Source: Plutella xylostella | Taxonomy: Eukaryota > Arthropoda > Insecta > Lepidoptera > Plutellidae | DNA: 64,000 nt | NCBI RefSeq assembly: GCF_932276165.1 | Contig: NC_063986.1 | Span: 2,244,501-2,308,500, forward strand | Direction: 5' to 3' | In this document: piece after piece, positions 23,301 to 34,110 of the stretch | How positions within the stretch are numbered: position 1 is the stretch's first letter | How the letters are laid out: each line of letters starts with the position of its first letter | The notes under the pieces: generated by a model | The model's input: only the letters and a program-made list of their open reading frames with translations | Databases searched by the model: none | What the model was told of the DNA's origin: nothing | Made by a program: the position numbers and the translations under genes

Positions 23301-26300
23301 TAATCGTTTCCTAATCTAATGACAAATAATCTGTTTCTTCTTAAAAATATATTACATGTTATTCAAATATATTTTGCCGCCAGCTTGCTACAAACTTTAA
23401 AGCTTTCAGCTTTTCTATCTTTAAGGCTGGTTTTTACAATCACGCGTTTCGGCAGCGCCGTCGGAGCGCGCGCGCTCGGATATGTATTGGGGTATTAGTA
23501 GCGTTTCAAATTCGCGCGCTTGAGCAGCGCCGTTCGTTGAACGCGTCCGATTCGCGCGGCGCGGTCGAAGCGCGCGCCGCTCGTGCGCTTCTACGGCCAT
23601 TGTGCGTTTTAGTCTCACGCCGTTGAGACCTGCCGTTAGGTACTGTTGTGTACAAAATGAATCACATCAATACGGGTCGAGTAATTGACGATGTGCGAAT
23701 TAGAAGATGTTTATGGGACCCGGCCGATGATTTTTATAAGAATAAGGACGCAAAAAATAAAGCCTGGGAAGAAATTGGAAAGGAATCAACATCTACTGTT
23801 CTTCGACGCGTTTTTGTTGCCTTTTTTTCCATAAAAAGTAAATAGCCAGTACTCTAACCGCATTGCCGTTCATTTTGTATCTGTTTGTACACGACTGTCT
23901 CACAGCAGCGAATCGCGCCGTACTAATGTCGTTTTATGGTGCACCGCTGTTCAAACGCGCGCTGTCCAACAGCGCGCTGTCCAACGGCGCGTCTAGCGGC
24001 GTGACTGTAAAACCAGCCTAAAATGAACCAATCACTGATGTGCTATAAGGTACTTAAATTATGCATAATACTATTTGCTACCATGCAACCCTTTCCAGCA
24101 GCTTATCGACCTTCTTAGAAACTCTAGAGTTCATGCTATTTACAACATAAGCCATCAAAAACATCTTCATCTTGTAAACAAGCCCTCTTGAATATTTCAT
24201 CTGCATTACAACGAGCTTATTTAAAATAACCGTGTTATACGCCACTATATAACAAGAGATACAAGAGATTTAAACTTTGCTTTCAACTCTCAAAGTATTG
24301 TTCCTCAAAGTTTTGAGTTCGTTAAACAGCCTCTTGGGATTTAGGTCAGAGGCTATCCCTGTCCCACGTATCGGTGGTACACGAGAGAGGTATTATCTTG
24401 GACTAATGTATCCTTAGTCAATATTTGATCCACTTATCAAGCAAATGGAATTGTAACCCGAGACGTATTGCTTGGTTGATTGGAGTTCTGTTTGGTTCGA
24501 GTTAGTTGACGGTGGTATTGGGTGTTCGTTTTCAAAGTCCATCTCAGTAAAGAGCATTTAAAAAACGTTCCATTTTCAAACTAAAATGGTGATAGAAAGT
24601 ACATAAAAATCTGTATTTTTTTCTATTTCAGTGGTCAATAGGTACCTTTATTACATCCTGGGAGGGCAAGGTGCTCCTCTTTCATATTAGAACTAGCTTT
24701 TTCGCGCGCGATCAATTCGTAGATATAAATCGGCTTCTTAAATCACTCTAAGTATCTATTAAAAATAACAAATCAAATTCCGTTATGTAATTATAAAGAT
24801 CTAAGCATACATAGAGACATTATTGAGTATAGTTCGGTCCAAACAACTTGATAGTTCCTGAAGGTGGCTGCGATTACACATCTGTGCTCTGGCAAACTAA
24901 CATACTGTAAATTTCACCTGACCTGTCGTCCAGGTAATCACTTCATCATTACGACCCATCACGTCCCTACTGCTGGGGCACGGGCCTCCTTTTAATAAAG
25001 GAAGGGTTTTAGGCCTAGTCCACCACGCTGGCCTAGTGCGGGTTAGTGGACCCCAGTAAAAGCAAGCTTGTTCTGAGAGAATTGTAGGGTAAGTGGGCGA
25101 CCCGACTGTCAGATGTTTTCAAGCCGTCCGAATGCCTCTGACTAGGCTAAACGACTGCTGCCGAAGCAGCAACTTACTTATTTGGTGCTTATGCCACTGA
25201 AAAGTTTCGTTGCTCGCGAGTGTATTATGCAGCGATTGTGAAATGATTGCGTCAGCATTATTGCGAACTACCACTACAAGTAATTACTCTGTGGTACTCC
25301 CTACCTCGGCCAGCATGCCCCTGACGGCGTTTTCGTCGACGCGGTCGCCGAGGCTCACGAGCGTGGCGCACAGGTCCGCGTGGTCGATGCAGCCGTCGCC
25401 GTCCAGGTCGAAGAGAAGGAACGCCTGTGGGGTAGCAGGATTTATACATGTCTACCTGTATAATGGTATAGTAAAGTAAAAACTAGAGTCACCCCCGACT
25501 CCGAAATTAAGGGGATCTGTACAAAGGTTCCACTCAAGAGAGCCACGTAGAAACTTCGCCACCTCTCAAAACAGAACAGAGCGGCCCATTATCGGCCTTG
25601 GCAGGCATCAGTATTTTAGAATTGAGGTATATGCATAATTGAAATAAGGGCTGATTTTTCAATGGTCAGATAAATGTTATCTTAGGAATAAATTTGTTGC
25701 TGTGCTGTCTAATACAAACTTTCAGACGTGACAGCATCAGAATTATTCCTCATATAACTTTTATCTGACTATTGAAAAATCAGCCCTAAATGAAATATCG
25801 TCTAGTTTGAGGCTTGATATTTGACTGGCCAACAGCTTACGTTGCCGCCGTAAAAAGGTGCTTCTGAACACAATCTACAATCTTTCTTTTCTTTCTTTAC
25901 TATACTTAAATTATATATTTCTATGTTGAATAGTCGTAGTGTCAAAAATAGCGCTTCGGTATAATATCATACTTTCGTGGGACAAAACTATGCCTGCCGA
26001 TGCCGACAAGGGTCGGTCTAAGGAGAAACTCATTTTGAGACACTTAGGTCCTCCGATTTTCAAAAATTCATCACAAGTCTCAAGTCCCAAGCTCACCTCT
26101 TTCAGCTCATACAGCTTATTCTCATCCAGCTCCGCCATGACATCTGGCGGCACGACGAGGGACTCCCGAGCATGGGACGCGGACCGAGACCGCGACCGCT
26201 TGAACTCCGGCGGTGGCGGCGGTGGCTCTGATGAGGAGAGTATTGACCTGCAGGATAGTGGAATGAACAATGTTTGTTAATTCACCAATTATGTATGAGA

Positions 26301-29300
26301 GCGCGTTCCAGACTCTCGACAAAACTAAAACGAGAACCAGTGAATACGAGAGTGTAGAGGCTTTATTCGGCAGAGCTCGCCAGAAGTTTTAATAGTGAAT
26401 AGTTTTGTCGAGATCAAAGACAAAAATCTTTATAGTAACAGTATAGTAACAACGCCAATATTGCATCGTTCTAATTACAGTTACGGGTTACTAATTACAG
26501 TAAAACAGTTACAATCTAGTCACAGGGTATATGTCAAAATAAAGCATACATCAATCAATTTCGAATAATAAATTCATACCTAAAACGTTATTCGAAAAAG
26601 TTAGAGGACAGCAATTCTGTTTTTAGAATCACCCTCCTAATACCTTGAATCCAGAAGTTAATTTCATTTCCGCAACAGAATATTTATCAGACAGTTTTTA
26701 ATTTAAAAAAAAAAAAAAACACGCACTCACGCCTTGTACTAATGTACTCCCTTGCGGGGTAGGCAATTTAATTTAATAGAGAAAAATTCCTATGCCTGCG
26801 GTAAATGTATAAAATTTTACGAAACCACTTTTAAATAACCACAGAGTTTTAAATGAAACAGGTGTACTCAGGTAATGATGTGGTTAATTAAATCTTATTT
26901 ACTCGGGATGCAGTGCTGTGAAATGTAGATCACCGGGTCACCTCAACATTCTCGCTACAGAAGTACCATCACTATTAATTAATAGCCAGTATCGTTAGTC
27001 GCAGTTGGACAAATGATGTTTCGACAAGTTATAAATGAATATTTACACGCTCCGTGAAAGACTCCATAATTCATAGCTTGCTGACCGAAACACGCGATGT
27101 ATTTGTGTTGTTTTGTGATGCACACTGGTGACAGAGTTATACCCATACATAAGATAAGTATCTAAGTAACAATGATATAATGTTACACGCGCATTCAATG
27201 ACAGTACGAATGTAAACGCAATGAAACCCAAGTCTTAATGTTCTGTGGTCCTCATTTAAATATCAAAATAGATAGATGTTAATTAGTGTTTTAAAATAAT
27301 TTTGGTTTCACGCAACCGCTACTACGCAATATAACTTTACTAAGATCATCACAGCGTCATAACATCTAAACGGTAACAGGTGACCACACTGAAATATGCG
27401 TGTAGCATTCATAATTTTGATGTTTCCCGACATTTGAGATAAACATGGCACTCACATGTGGAGTATATCATATCTTTACGGATTATCAAACTTTGAAGTA
27501 TTTTATGAGTATTATTATTTATAAATTAAATTACGTAGTGGTTAGTACTGGTTTATTTTTGGAATGGTATACCTATGTATTTTTCGATGTTTTCTATGTA
27601 AAAAGATCTGAATATGATCTGAAACTTTATGTTGTCGACATGTGACCGGAGGACCTAAGGGTAGATTTACAGTTCTCAAGTGGATACTATGGACTAGCAA
27701 ACGTAGCATAGGATGCCCTCCATCATTTCGCACCAATGGCCTAAGATACGTATCAGGTAGCCGGTATTGGTTGGACTAGGAAAGCAGAGGACAAAGTGTT
27801 TTGGCGCTCGTGGCCGATAATTGGCTTGTGTTAAAGTTAAACAGGAAAGTTTAAACAATTCAAAAGCAAAATCTAATTAAATTTAAACTACAGAATACAA
27901 AATCTTTCAAACTGTGGTAAAATCTATACCGGAATATAATTTCCCTCCAACGCCCATAATCTGAAGGCGTGCCGCGAGACAGGGCGGAAATTAAGAATAT
28001 CCTTGTCTTAAACGCCTTGTGTTTGGGAAACTAACCCTTGTGTCAAAGTTTGGCGATGCAAGGAGAATGAGAAATCGTTTACTAACATAAAAAATACGTT
28101 TTAAAAGAGAGAAAATAGCAAATTCTTTATTCAAATATAATCTCACGCCTGCTTTCCTCGGGAAAGTAAAGATTGCAGCCACCTTTTAAAGATTCATATT
28201 TTTTGTTCCGTCCACTCGGCTGTCCCATTTCAAAACACAGTAACCGCCAACTTTAAAAAAAAACGGGTCTTTGATTTATACATTATTTTAGGCGATTCCG
28301 CACAAAACTGCATTGTCAGAATATCAAAAAACCGCTTAGAAACGAAAATAAAATTTCTAAAAACCTAGTAACTCCACCCTGCGAAATCAAAAATGCCACG
28401 AAAACCATTTCAAAACATAGTAAGAGCCACCAACCATTTTAAAACACAGTAAGTGAAAATGACTTACTAGGTTTTAAAATGGTCAATGGCGCTTACTAGG
28501 TTTTGAAATGGTCAGCAAAGGACAATTTTCGTCCGTTAATTTTAGTAAGTCACAAATGGCATACATTATTACTAACACTTTTTTCGAACAAAATATCAGA
28601 CATTTCAGAACCTGTATCTTTGCACCAATGAAACCTAGAGAGTTGAATTAAAAGTAGAACATAAGTAAATTTTGTCTTCTTTATAAAAGCTATAGAGACC
28701 TTTCTCGTTAGAACCTTTCTACTAGCCCTATTTTGCATAAACAAAAAAAAAACAAGTTATAAAACTGATTTTTAGATAGAAATTTAGGAAATATTGTCTA
28801 ATTGAAGGCAGCCATAAATAATTTTCATGTTAGAGCCTTCTGAATATGGCTATTTAATTCATTTACATAAAACAAAAAAACAAACATAAAAATATGCCCG
28901 TATTTCAGCTATTACTTATAGTGCCGTCGTGTAAAAGTGCTGCAAAATTGGATTTATAATATGTGAAGGATCCCAAACATATAAAAAATGAAATTATTAC
29001 GCAATTATTGCAATTTCAATATACTTAACTTGTCTTAAATGACACAATAATGGCCCTTACTAGGTTATGAAATGGTCAGTGAGGGCGGTTTTAGGGTGAG
29101 AAAACCATATAAAACCTAGTAAGTGTTTTCTTTTGTGCATTACAGCAACAATTTTAGTCATATTTAAATGAAATAGTATTGTATATAAAGCCTAGGTTCT
29201 GCCGCTTCTTTTAAGCTTACATTTGTTCAGATATCTATCATAGTTTTACCAGGGCATTGAAATGAAGGTACAAAAACGTTTTTTGGCTCTCCTGAACATT

Positions 29301-31542
29301 TTGTCTCATGGCTGTTACTGTGTTTTAAAATGGGACAGCCGCACTCTTTGTTTCTTAAGTAACAATACCCGAGAAAAGTGCAAAAAGACTTTTGAACTTG
29401 CAATTTCCTTGCAATAATTGCATTCCTAAGTCTTTGAACGGCGATGATTGGAAACATTTTCAATTTACTCACACTTCGTTAGGAGACTTAGGAGCTAACT
29501 TTTAAAGCATTTTTTCTCACATTTTAACTACAATAAAGTGCACTGTATTTTCAATAATGGACAACATTTCAAAAAACTAAAGCTGCTATAAATCGAAAAC
29601 CATTTCGAGATTTAGCTCTAAAGGCCACAAAAAAAATGTTTTTGTATTTTTTGGACGTATCATTTTCGAGAAAATCATAAAATAGTAAAAAAGTGCTGAT
29701 GACGTCATGCATCAGGTGCGAGGCATTTTGATGATCAAAGCCCATAGATTTAAAAACAAAGTAACTGTCACTTTCATTTTTGATTGACGTTGACGTTTTA
29801 TCGTGACGTTGTTGTTTATTTGGGTCATTTTCATTCATTCTGTTCTGACACTTTCTGACTATTTTTTTTATTTATTATTAAGAGATGACCTCTATATAAT
29901 ATGTCCCAGAGCATGCCACCGCCTACACAGTTGAAAAAATGCTTCTGCTTATTTTTTTACACGATAAGTACCTACTTTCCATCATCAGAAATATCAATGT
30001 CATTTGAAAATGACCCATTTGTTGGTTGGCATGTAAACAAAGTTTAAATGTCACTTGTCAGTGTCATTTATAGACAAAAATAAAAATTGAGCCTAATATG
30101 TGACGTCACTTCCGGTTTTAAAATAATTAACTTTAAAGTTAAAAATAACATGCAAAAATTAATGTATATACAAAATAAAAAAATACGGGTTCACTAATTT
30201 TCTATAAACTTTCCGAATAGCTAATAAAAATATAGGGTAAAGAAAATGAAATGTTGTCCATTATCAGCTTGTAATTTAAACGTTTAATTAATTATCAATT
30301 TAGAGTTTAATATAATTAAACAATCATAACAGAATGCACTTTCAATATAAAGACGAGTCGTACGCTAGTGCCACGAGAGTAACGAAAAAGTTCCAGTGAC
30401 ATAGCCAGCTTTATTTCTGTATGGGGCCTAATTTTTATCCAATGTCTCTTAATTATAAATATAGCTGTAAGTACCTACAATTAAGTGAACACTTTATTAA
30501 GTATTTTATTTATGTAGCCTAGATGTATGTAACAAGTCATTTGTTGGTCTTCAAATAAATAAATAATTAAATAATTCATAGTAATACTCACTCTCCATTT
30601 GACACTGATTGCAGTAGGTTTTCCTTGAACTTCTTGATCTCGTCCAGCACCTCGGCTACCGGTGGCGCCGGCTCGTCCTGCTTGCTGCTGCGGCGGCTTT
30701 TCACCTTTTTCTGAAAAATCATCATCATCATTACCCCGAAGCAAGCTACTGGATGAGATCTATAGTTTTCCACTAAAAAAACATCATTAAAGAAATATTA
30801 ATTACTAGTTTTTCTCGTGAGATTCGCATAAAACGCTCTATCGTGGGAATTCCGTAGTGTGTTAATGCGGTTAGCTTACAGCATAAAAATGCCTAATTTC
30901 ATAAAAAATGTACTGTACCGTTTTCCCTTGAAAGAGTAACAAACATTCACTCATCCACATATAGACCATATACATGTATACGGTTAGTAGGTTAACAAGT
31001 AAAAACACCCTGCACGGGTGCACCCTTTGGACCAAGGAATGTGGCTAAAAGAGAAAGTCCGAGAACAAAGTGTTGTTACGCTCCTTGTCAGAGACATATT
31101 TCCAGAAGTGCATTATGATTATTATTGAAGGCAGAAGTTCATTACACAGAAGGTTATTATTATTACATGGGCCATAATGTTAAGCAGCCTGATCAACACC
31201 TAAAACCACTACAAGATAAATTTCCATGAATTTACATAATTATGCACGCGTCAACCTCAACTTATCAGAGTAAGCAGCTTCTTAGAACCTCATTCAACCC
31301 AAGTTGTTATTCTTACCAATACATTCACAAGACAGTGATAGTCGTCCACAATACAAATTGATTTGCATATCTCGCCGCTTAATTTGACAAAGCGAAATTT
31401 TGCACAGACAGTATGAAATATTTATAAAGAAGATATCAAAGGACAGTAATTTATGTGGCTGACTGGGAGGAGTTTTCCGTGGGCGGAGCAATAGAAATAA
31501 CAAGGTTCGACTTACTTTTTCTTTTGTCCCGTTTTCAGCCAT
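20222..31542 (-). CDS. Myosin regulatory light chain-like EF-hand protein, six exons
   Basis: Exons 31542-31516, 30710-30592, 26247-26097, 25424-25305, 23192-23056 and 20387-20222 join in frame to 239 codons plus TAA. Every intron is GT-AG and the split codons (GA|G and AG|A) agree. Residues 1-99 form an N-terminal extension, lysine-rich at 9-21 with a proline run at 57-62 and a KRSRSRSAS block at 65-73. The EF-hand core starts at ELKEAFLLFDLDGDG. The first calcium loop (105-116, DLDGDGCIDHAD) has Asp at position 12, as in myosin regulatory light chains. AEAPNPLDF (about 138-146) and MCFGDRFTEKE further on are also family hallmarks. The third-hand loop (174-185) has Arg at position 12 and probably does not bind metal. 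Such proteins wrap the myosin heavy-chain neck. The usual light chain is about 175-220 residues; this looks like a diverged paralogue, not the standard muscle or cytoplasmic form. Confidence 0.88.
23056..23192 (-). CDS. Light-chain gene exon 5
   Basis: Begins APNPLDFDGFVHLLGYRTLD, the inter-lobe segment matching the EAPGPINF block of regulatory light chains, and ends in the degenerate third loop DKDNSGFISEE plus AG of a split Arg codon, donor GTAAAG. Confidence 0.88.
23425..24018 (+). mobile_element. PIF/Harbinger-type element with MADF-gene remnant
   Basis: TAA at 23422-23424 and 24019-24021 is the 3-bp duplication. Inverted ends are GGCTGGTTTTTACAATCACG and, from the right, GGCTGGTTTTACAGTCACG. 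Both subterminal regions are rich in GCGCGC and AGCGCC motifs, unlike the AT-rich intron around it. A TAA target plus an internal MADF-type frame is typical of Harbinger elements, which often encode a MADF or Myb-like DNA-binding partner of the transposase. No transposase remains, so it is non-autonomous. It sits in intron 4 of the light-chain gene, in antisense. Confidence 0.8.
23648..23845 (+). pseudogene. Truncated MADF-domain frame inside the Harbinger-type element
   Basis: A 65-codon frame reading MNHINTGRVIDDVRIRRCLW and then DPADDFYKNKDAKNKAWEEI. The R-CLWDP...YKNKDAKNKAWEEIGKE pattern matches the first half of a MADF domain (normally 80-90 residues). The second half is replaced by unrelated sequence and a stop. 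It is a relic of the DNA-binding protein of a parent transposon, not a host gene. Confidence 0.65.
24947..25200 (-). mobile_element. LINE 3' UTR fragment (GATGAT-tailed family)
   Basis: The plus strand shows CATCATTACGACCCATCACG, CACGCTGGCCTAGTGCGGG, and AAGCTTGTTCTGAGAG...GACTGTCAGATGTTTTCAAG. The last part is the reverse of 56560-56640, so the two copies define one long 3' UTR. It lies in intron 4 of the light-chain gene. Confidence 0.65.
25305..25424 (-). CDS. Light-chain gene exon 4 (first EF hand)
   Basis: Exactly 40 codons between CCCACAG and GTAGGG. Contains the loop DLDGDGCIDHAD and the following helix DLCATLVSLGDRVDENAVRG. Very GC-rich compared with its introns. Confidence 0.9.
25495..25590 (+). 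mobile_element. Decayed SINE tail
   Basis: GTACAAAGGTTCCACTCAAG and the following AGAGCC resemble the 3' part of the SINE at 11765 (CACAAAGGTTCCATTCGAG). The pentanucleotide tail is degenerate (AACAGAACAGAG). No head is present. Confidence 0.45.
25648..25786. mobile_element. 139-bp MITE with TAA duplication
   Basis: TAA at 25645-25647 and 25787-25789. Ends GGGCTGATTTTTCAATGGTC and the reverse ATTGAAAAATCAGCCC, continuing imperfectly for about 34 bp. The 3-bp TAA target again suggests PIF/Harbinger. It is in intron 3 of the light-chain gene. Confidence 0.75.
26097..26247 (-). CDS. Light-chain gene exon 3
   Basis: Acceptor TCCTGCAG; the first G completes the split Glu. Encodes SILSSSEPPPPPPEFKRSRS and onward to MAELDENKLYELKE, then GTGAGC. 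The Ser/Arg block could be a kinase target, by analogy with the phosphorylated N-terminus of regulatory light chains; this is inference. Confidence 0.85.
27642..27835 (+). pseudogene. Decayed LINE C-terminal fragment
   Basis: GGACCTAAGGGTAGATTTAC...TTCTCAAGTGGATACTATGG...AAGCAGAGGACAAAGTGTTTTG...GATAATTGGCTTG parallels the intact fragment at 40443-40710 (TGGGGTAGGCGAGTTCTCAA, GTGGAGACCAC, GAGGACCGAGTGTTGTGGC, GATTATTGGCTGATG), with frame breaks. It is in intron 2 of the light-chain gene. Confidence 0.6.
28217..29341. mobile_element. Non-autonomous DNA element with 4-bp CACT duplication
   Basis: CACT at 28213-28216 and 29342-29345. The ends are inverted: CGGCTGTCCCATTTCAAAAC on the left and, in reverse, CGGCTGTCCCATTTTAAAAC on the right, both continuing ACAGTAA. 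The end motif recurs inside in both orientations: CCATTTCAAAACATAGTAAG near 28404, CCATTTTAAAACACAGTAAG near 28433, and CTTACTAGGTTTTGAAATGG near 28490 and, with changes, 29054. No transposase frame was recognised. A 4-bp target points to Sola, Chapaev or Academ-like groups; I cannot choose between them. It is in intron 2 of the light-chain gene. Confidence 0.7.
29557..30261. mobile_element. 0.7-kb MITE with TA duplication
   Basis: TA at 29555-29556 and 30262-30263 flanks perfect inverted ends ATGGACAACATTTC and GAAATGTTGTCCAT. The interior is AT-rich with only an 89-codon frame on the minus strand that resembles nothing I know. Tc1/mariner-type by its TA target. Confidence 0.6.
30592..30710 (-). 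CDS. Light-chain gene exon 2
   Basis: After a TTTTTCAG acceptor it reads KKVKSRRSSKQDEPAPPVAE and on to QSVSNG, then GA of a split Glu codon and the donor GTGAGT. Charged, with a likely helix (VLDEIKKFKENLL). Confidence 0.82.
30990..31125 (+). pseudogene. Decayed LINE C-terminal fragment
   Basis: GAGAAAGTCCGAGAACAAAG, then TGTTGTTACGCTCCTTGTCAG and CAGAAGTGCATTATGATTAT parallels AGGCCGAGGACCGAGTGTTG...CGCTCCTTGGGAGAGGCC...CAGCAGTGGACGATTATT of the copy near 40.6 kb. It is in intron 1 of the light-chain gene. Confidence 0.5.
31516..31542 (-). CDS. Light-chain gene exon 1
   Basis: Nine codons, MAENGTKEK, then the donor GTAAGT. The ATG follows CTACAAG and has no in-frame competitor downstream in this short exon. 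Confidence 0.8.
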
Positions 31543-31583
31543 CTTGTAGTTCCTAGTTGTTCAGTTCCTAGTGTGGTTCTCCA

Positions 31584-31589
31584 CTTATA
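31584..31589 (-). promoter_or_regulatory. TATA-like box of the light-chain gene
   Basis: TATAAG on the minus strand, about 45 bp upstream of the start codon. If transcription begins about 30 bp downstream, the 5' leader would be under 20 nt. No other core element was clear. Confidence 0.4.
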
Positions 31590-31591
31590 TG

Positions 31592-33077
31592 CAGCCCGCG
31601 ACCGCCACCGACCCGGCTCCTCAAAACACGACTAGTAAATAAATTCCAGGCGGAACGTCCCGCCTAGCCCCTACAGTTTTGCAACTAAAATTTATTAAGA
31701 GATAAATTTTATCGTGCGTCTTCCGTGGACCGCCTAATTATTTATTTCAGTCGGATGCATGCAGATTCCGCGATTATCGCGAAATGTTTGCACACTGACT
31801 AATTAATCTTTCGCCTCAAAGTCGTTTCCAGGTCACTGATCGCTTATTTCCTTCCAGCTGGCTACGCAAAGTTACATCTTAGACTAATTTCGCGTTGTTG
31901 TTGTCAAAAACTTTTAATGTGTGAACTCGGTCTCTGTCTGCGCAGGTGCGCTTTCTCATGCGGCTATTAGCAAAGTAATCCTGTTAATATGTTGGTAAAT
32001 TCACGTTTCAGATTAAATTTACGCTGATGAGACATGCTACCGAACATAAATTACTCATTTATGTGTACACCGCGTAATGCTGTGATTCCGAAATTTCGGG
32101 AGTAATTTGAAACTTACGACATAAAGTGATCCAAGCGTGTTCACGCACCTAATAAGTTCACCCTTATGAACGTCGGGGAAGTTTAAGCTTTGAACGTGCT
32201 GTTTTTTATGGCTGAGCAGGCTGAGTTGCCATTATTAGACTCAATATTAAAGGAGCGATATTTATATTTTTCAATTTAGACAAAATATGTATGTTGCGTT
32301 ATTTCGATTTCAAACATTTTGTAACGAGCCGCGGCAACAAAAGCGATGGAACTCTCAAATGGAGACTGCTTAGGAAGTAGTTTTTAATCAAGTGCAGGCG
32401 CGATTCGCAACCGGTTCCGATAAATTTAAATGCTGCTACATTCCGAGCTAAGAAATTGCAACGTAAGAGGTAAACGCTTCCCGGGCAGAATGGCCGCCGA
32501 TGGTGCGGCGCAATTTATGTAGGAAATGAGAGTTACGCTAAAAATCCCGCTTGCTTCCGGATATCTGCCGTATTTTTTCCCCGGCTACAGTTTAGAAATA
32601 CGCTTATTTACTCATGATTTTGACAAAACACAAATCGAGGAATCAGTTAACGGCAGTAAATAAACTCGGCAATTCAAATTAAGATAGGCTCGTTTATTTT
32701 GCGCTATGTTTTATGGTCTATAAAGGGAAACGAGGTTTTTTCAGTTAAAAATTATCCGCAACCGCCATTTGCCGGTCTTAATGGACACGAGCGATTTGTT
32801 TAAATGACAGCCATCTCTCTCTGAGGGTAAGTGTAAGCCGTCCAAGGGATGCTTATACTTGTGGAAATGAATGCGGTTGCCCCGCCACCGCGCCGCCGCC
32901 GCCCGCCCCGTCATGCTAGATTGGAGTGCTCAGTGGTTTAACAGAATTTCCTGCTTTGAATGTGAACGCTTACGCAAAATAATCATTACGTTTAAAATCC
33001 AATGATTATTGTTCTAAATGAAGCTTTACTCTTACGCTGTTGCCACTTTCACTCGCTTTCAAGCTGGATATGGAAAT
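31592..33077. other. Region upstream of the light-chain gene
   Basis: Contains a GC-rich patch (about 32880-32920, CGCCGCC runs) and ordinary AT-rich sequence. No open frame or repeat boundary is convincing. It could hold regulatory DNA of the light-chain gene, but nothing specific was identified. Confidence 0.4.
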
Positions 33078-33229
33078 TGTAATATCCCCCCCCTGTAGTG
33101 AACGCTTCGCACTCTAACCTACCTATTTGAGACTTATTTTTCGCCCTAACTAAACTGAAACGAACTGAAGAGAAGTCTTGTAACGGTATACGTGTTTTGC
33201 ACTATTCGTTTGGCCAATACGTGATCGTC

Positions 33230-33260
33230 TAGTCTAGCGGTTAGGACTCTACATTTCCGA
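33230..33260 (+). other. tRNA-Glu-like half in the terminal repeat
   Basis: TAGTCTAGCGG fits a pol III box A, and GTCTAGCGGTTAGGA (33232-33246) matches the D-arm region of animal tRNA-Glu. The anticodon arm and T arm do not follow, so it is a fragment, not a functional tRNA gene. The second copy is at 43696-43726. Confidence 0.45.
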
Positions 33261-33654
33261 AGTAACTCAAGTTCTTTTAGGAGGTTGAAAGAATCCCTAC
33301 CCTAGCACTAATCCCTAGAACCCTAGTTCATAATCCCTAGTTTATCTATTTGTTAGGACAACAGAACAAAGCTCAAGCAATAGTTATTTCTTATAACATA
33401 CATGATTTAATTAAACAAAAGTAATTTAAATATATATCAAATTATCTATAAAAAAGGGGTTTTAATTTGAATAGAAGGTGCGCCCCGCCTCGCACACCCT
33501 ATGAAGGACGACCAGATCCGTCCACCAGACCCATCTACCTTCTCTAGCCCACTGGCTCTATTCAAACTGTTTTTTTTTTGTCAGTCAGTCCCTAGGAAAG
33601 GATCTATTGATTGGGATCCAGATGATGTTAATAATATTTTATTCAGCTTCACAA

Positions 33655-34110
33655 TTCAGCACGGATATCTCCTGAGCCTACTTAAGTATTTATTCGACAC
33701 GGATATTTCCTGAGTCTACTTATGCATTTATTCGACACGGACACTTCCTGAGTCTACTTAATGTATCAATAATGTGTAATAGTTATTCGGCACGGATAGT
33801 TCCTGAGCCTACTTCTGTATCCATAATAAGCAATAATTATTCGGCACGGATATTTCCTGAGCCTACTCTTGTATTTTCGACACGGATATTCCCTGAGTCT
33901 ACTTATACATTTATTCGACACGGATATTTCCTGAGTCTACTTAATAATGTGTAATAGTTATTTGGCACGGATATCTTATGTATCCATAATGTGTAATAGT
34001 TATTCGGCACGGATATTTCCTGAGCCTACTCTTGTATTTTCGACACGGATATTCCCTGAGTCTACTTATACATTTATTCGACACGGATATTTCCTGAGTC
34101 TACTCATGTG
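33655..34110 (+). repeat. Minisatellite in the left terminal repeat
   Basis: Eleven diverged units of about 30-50 bp around CACGGATATTTCCTGAG(C/T)CT. Two subtypes, TTCGGCACGG..GAGCC and TTCGACACGG..GAGTC, alternate in small groups. One unit near 33965 is truncated. Confidence 0.8.

Noticed and set aside
24686..24710. Possible Helitron end (AACTAGCTTTTTCGCGCGCG)
   Set aside because: Only a short loose match to the GC-rich Helitron terminus, with no body.
25210..25479. Plus- and minus-strand frames over light-chain exon 4
   Set aside because: Shadows in the wrong frame; the EF-hand frame fits the splice sites.
32880..32920. CGCCGCC-rich patch as an exon
   Set aside because: No open frame with splice sites; low-complexity composition.
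33170..33300. Functional tRNA-Glu gene
   Set aside because: Only the D-arm side matches; no anticodon stem or T arm could be built.
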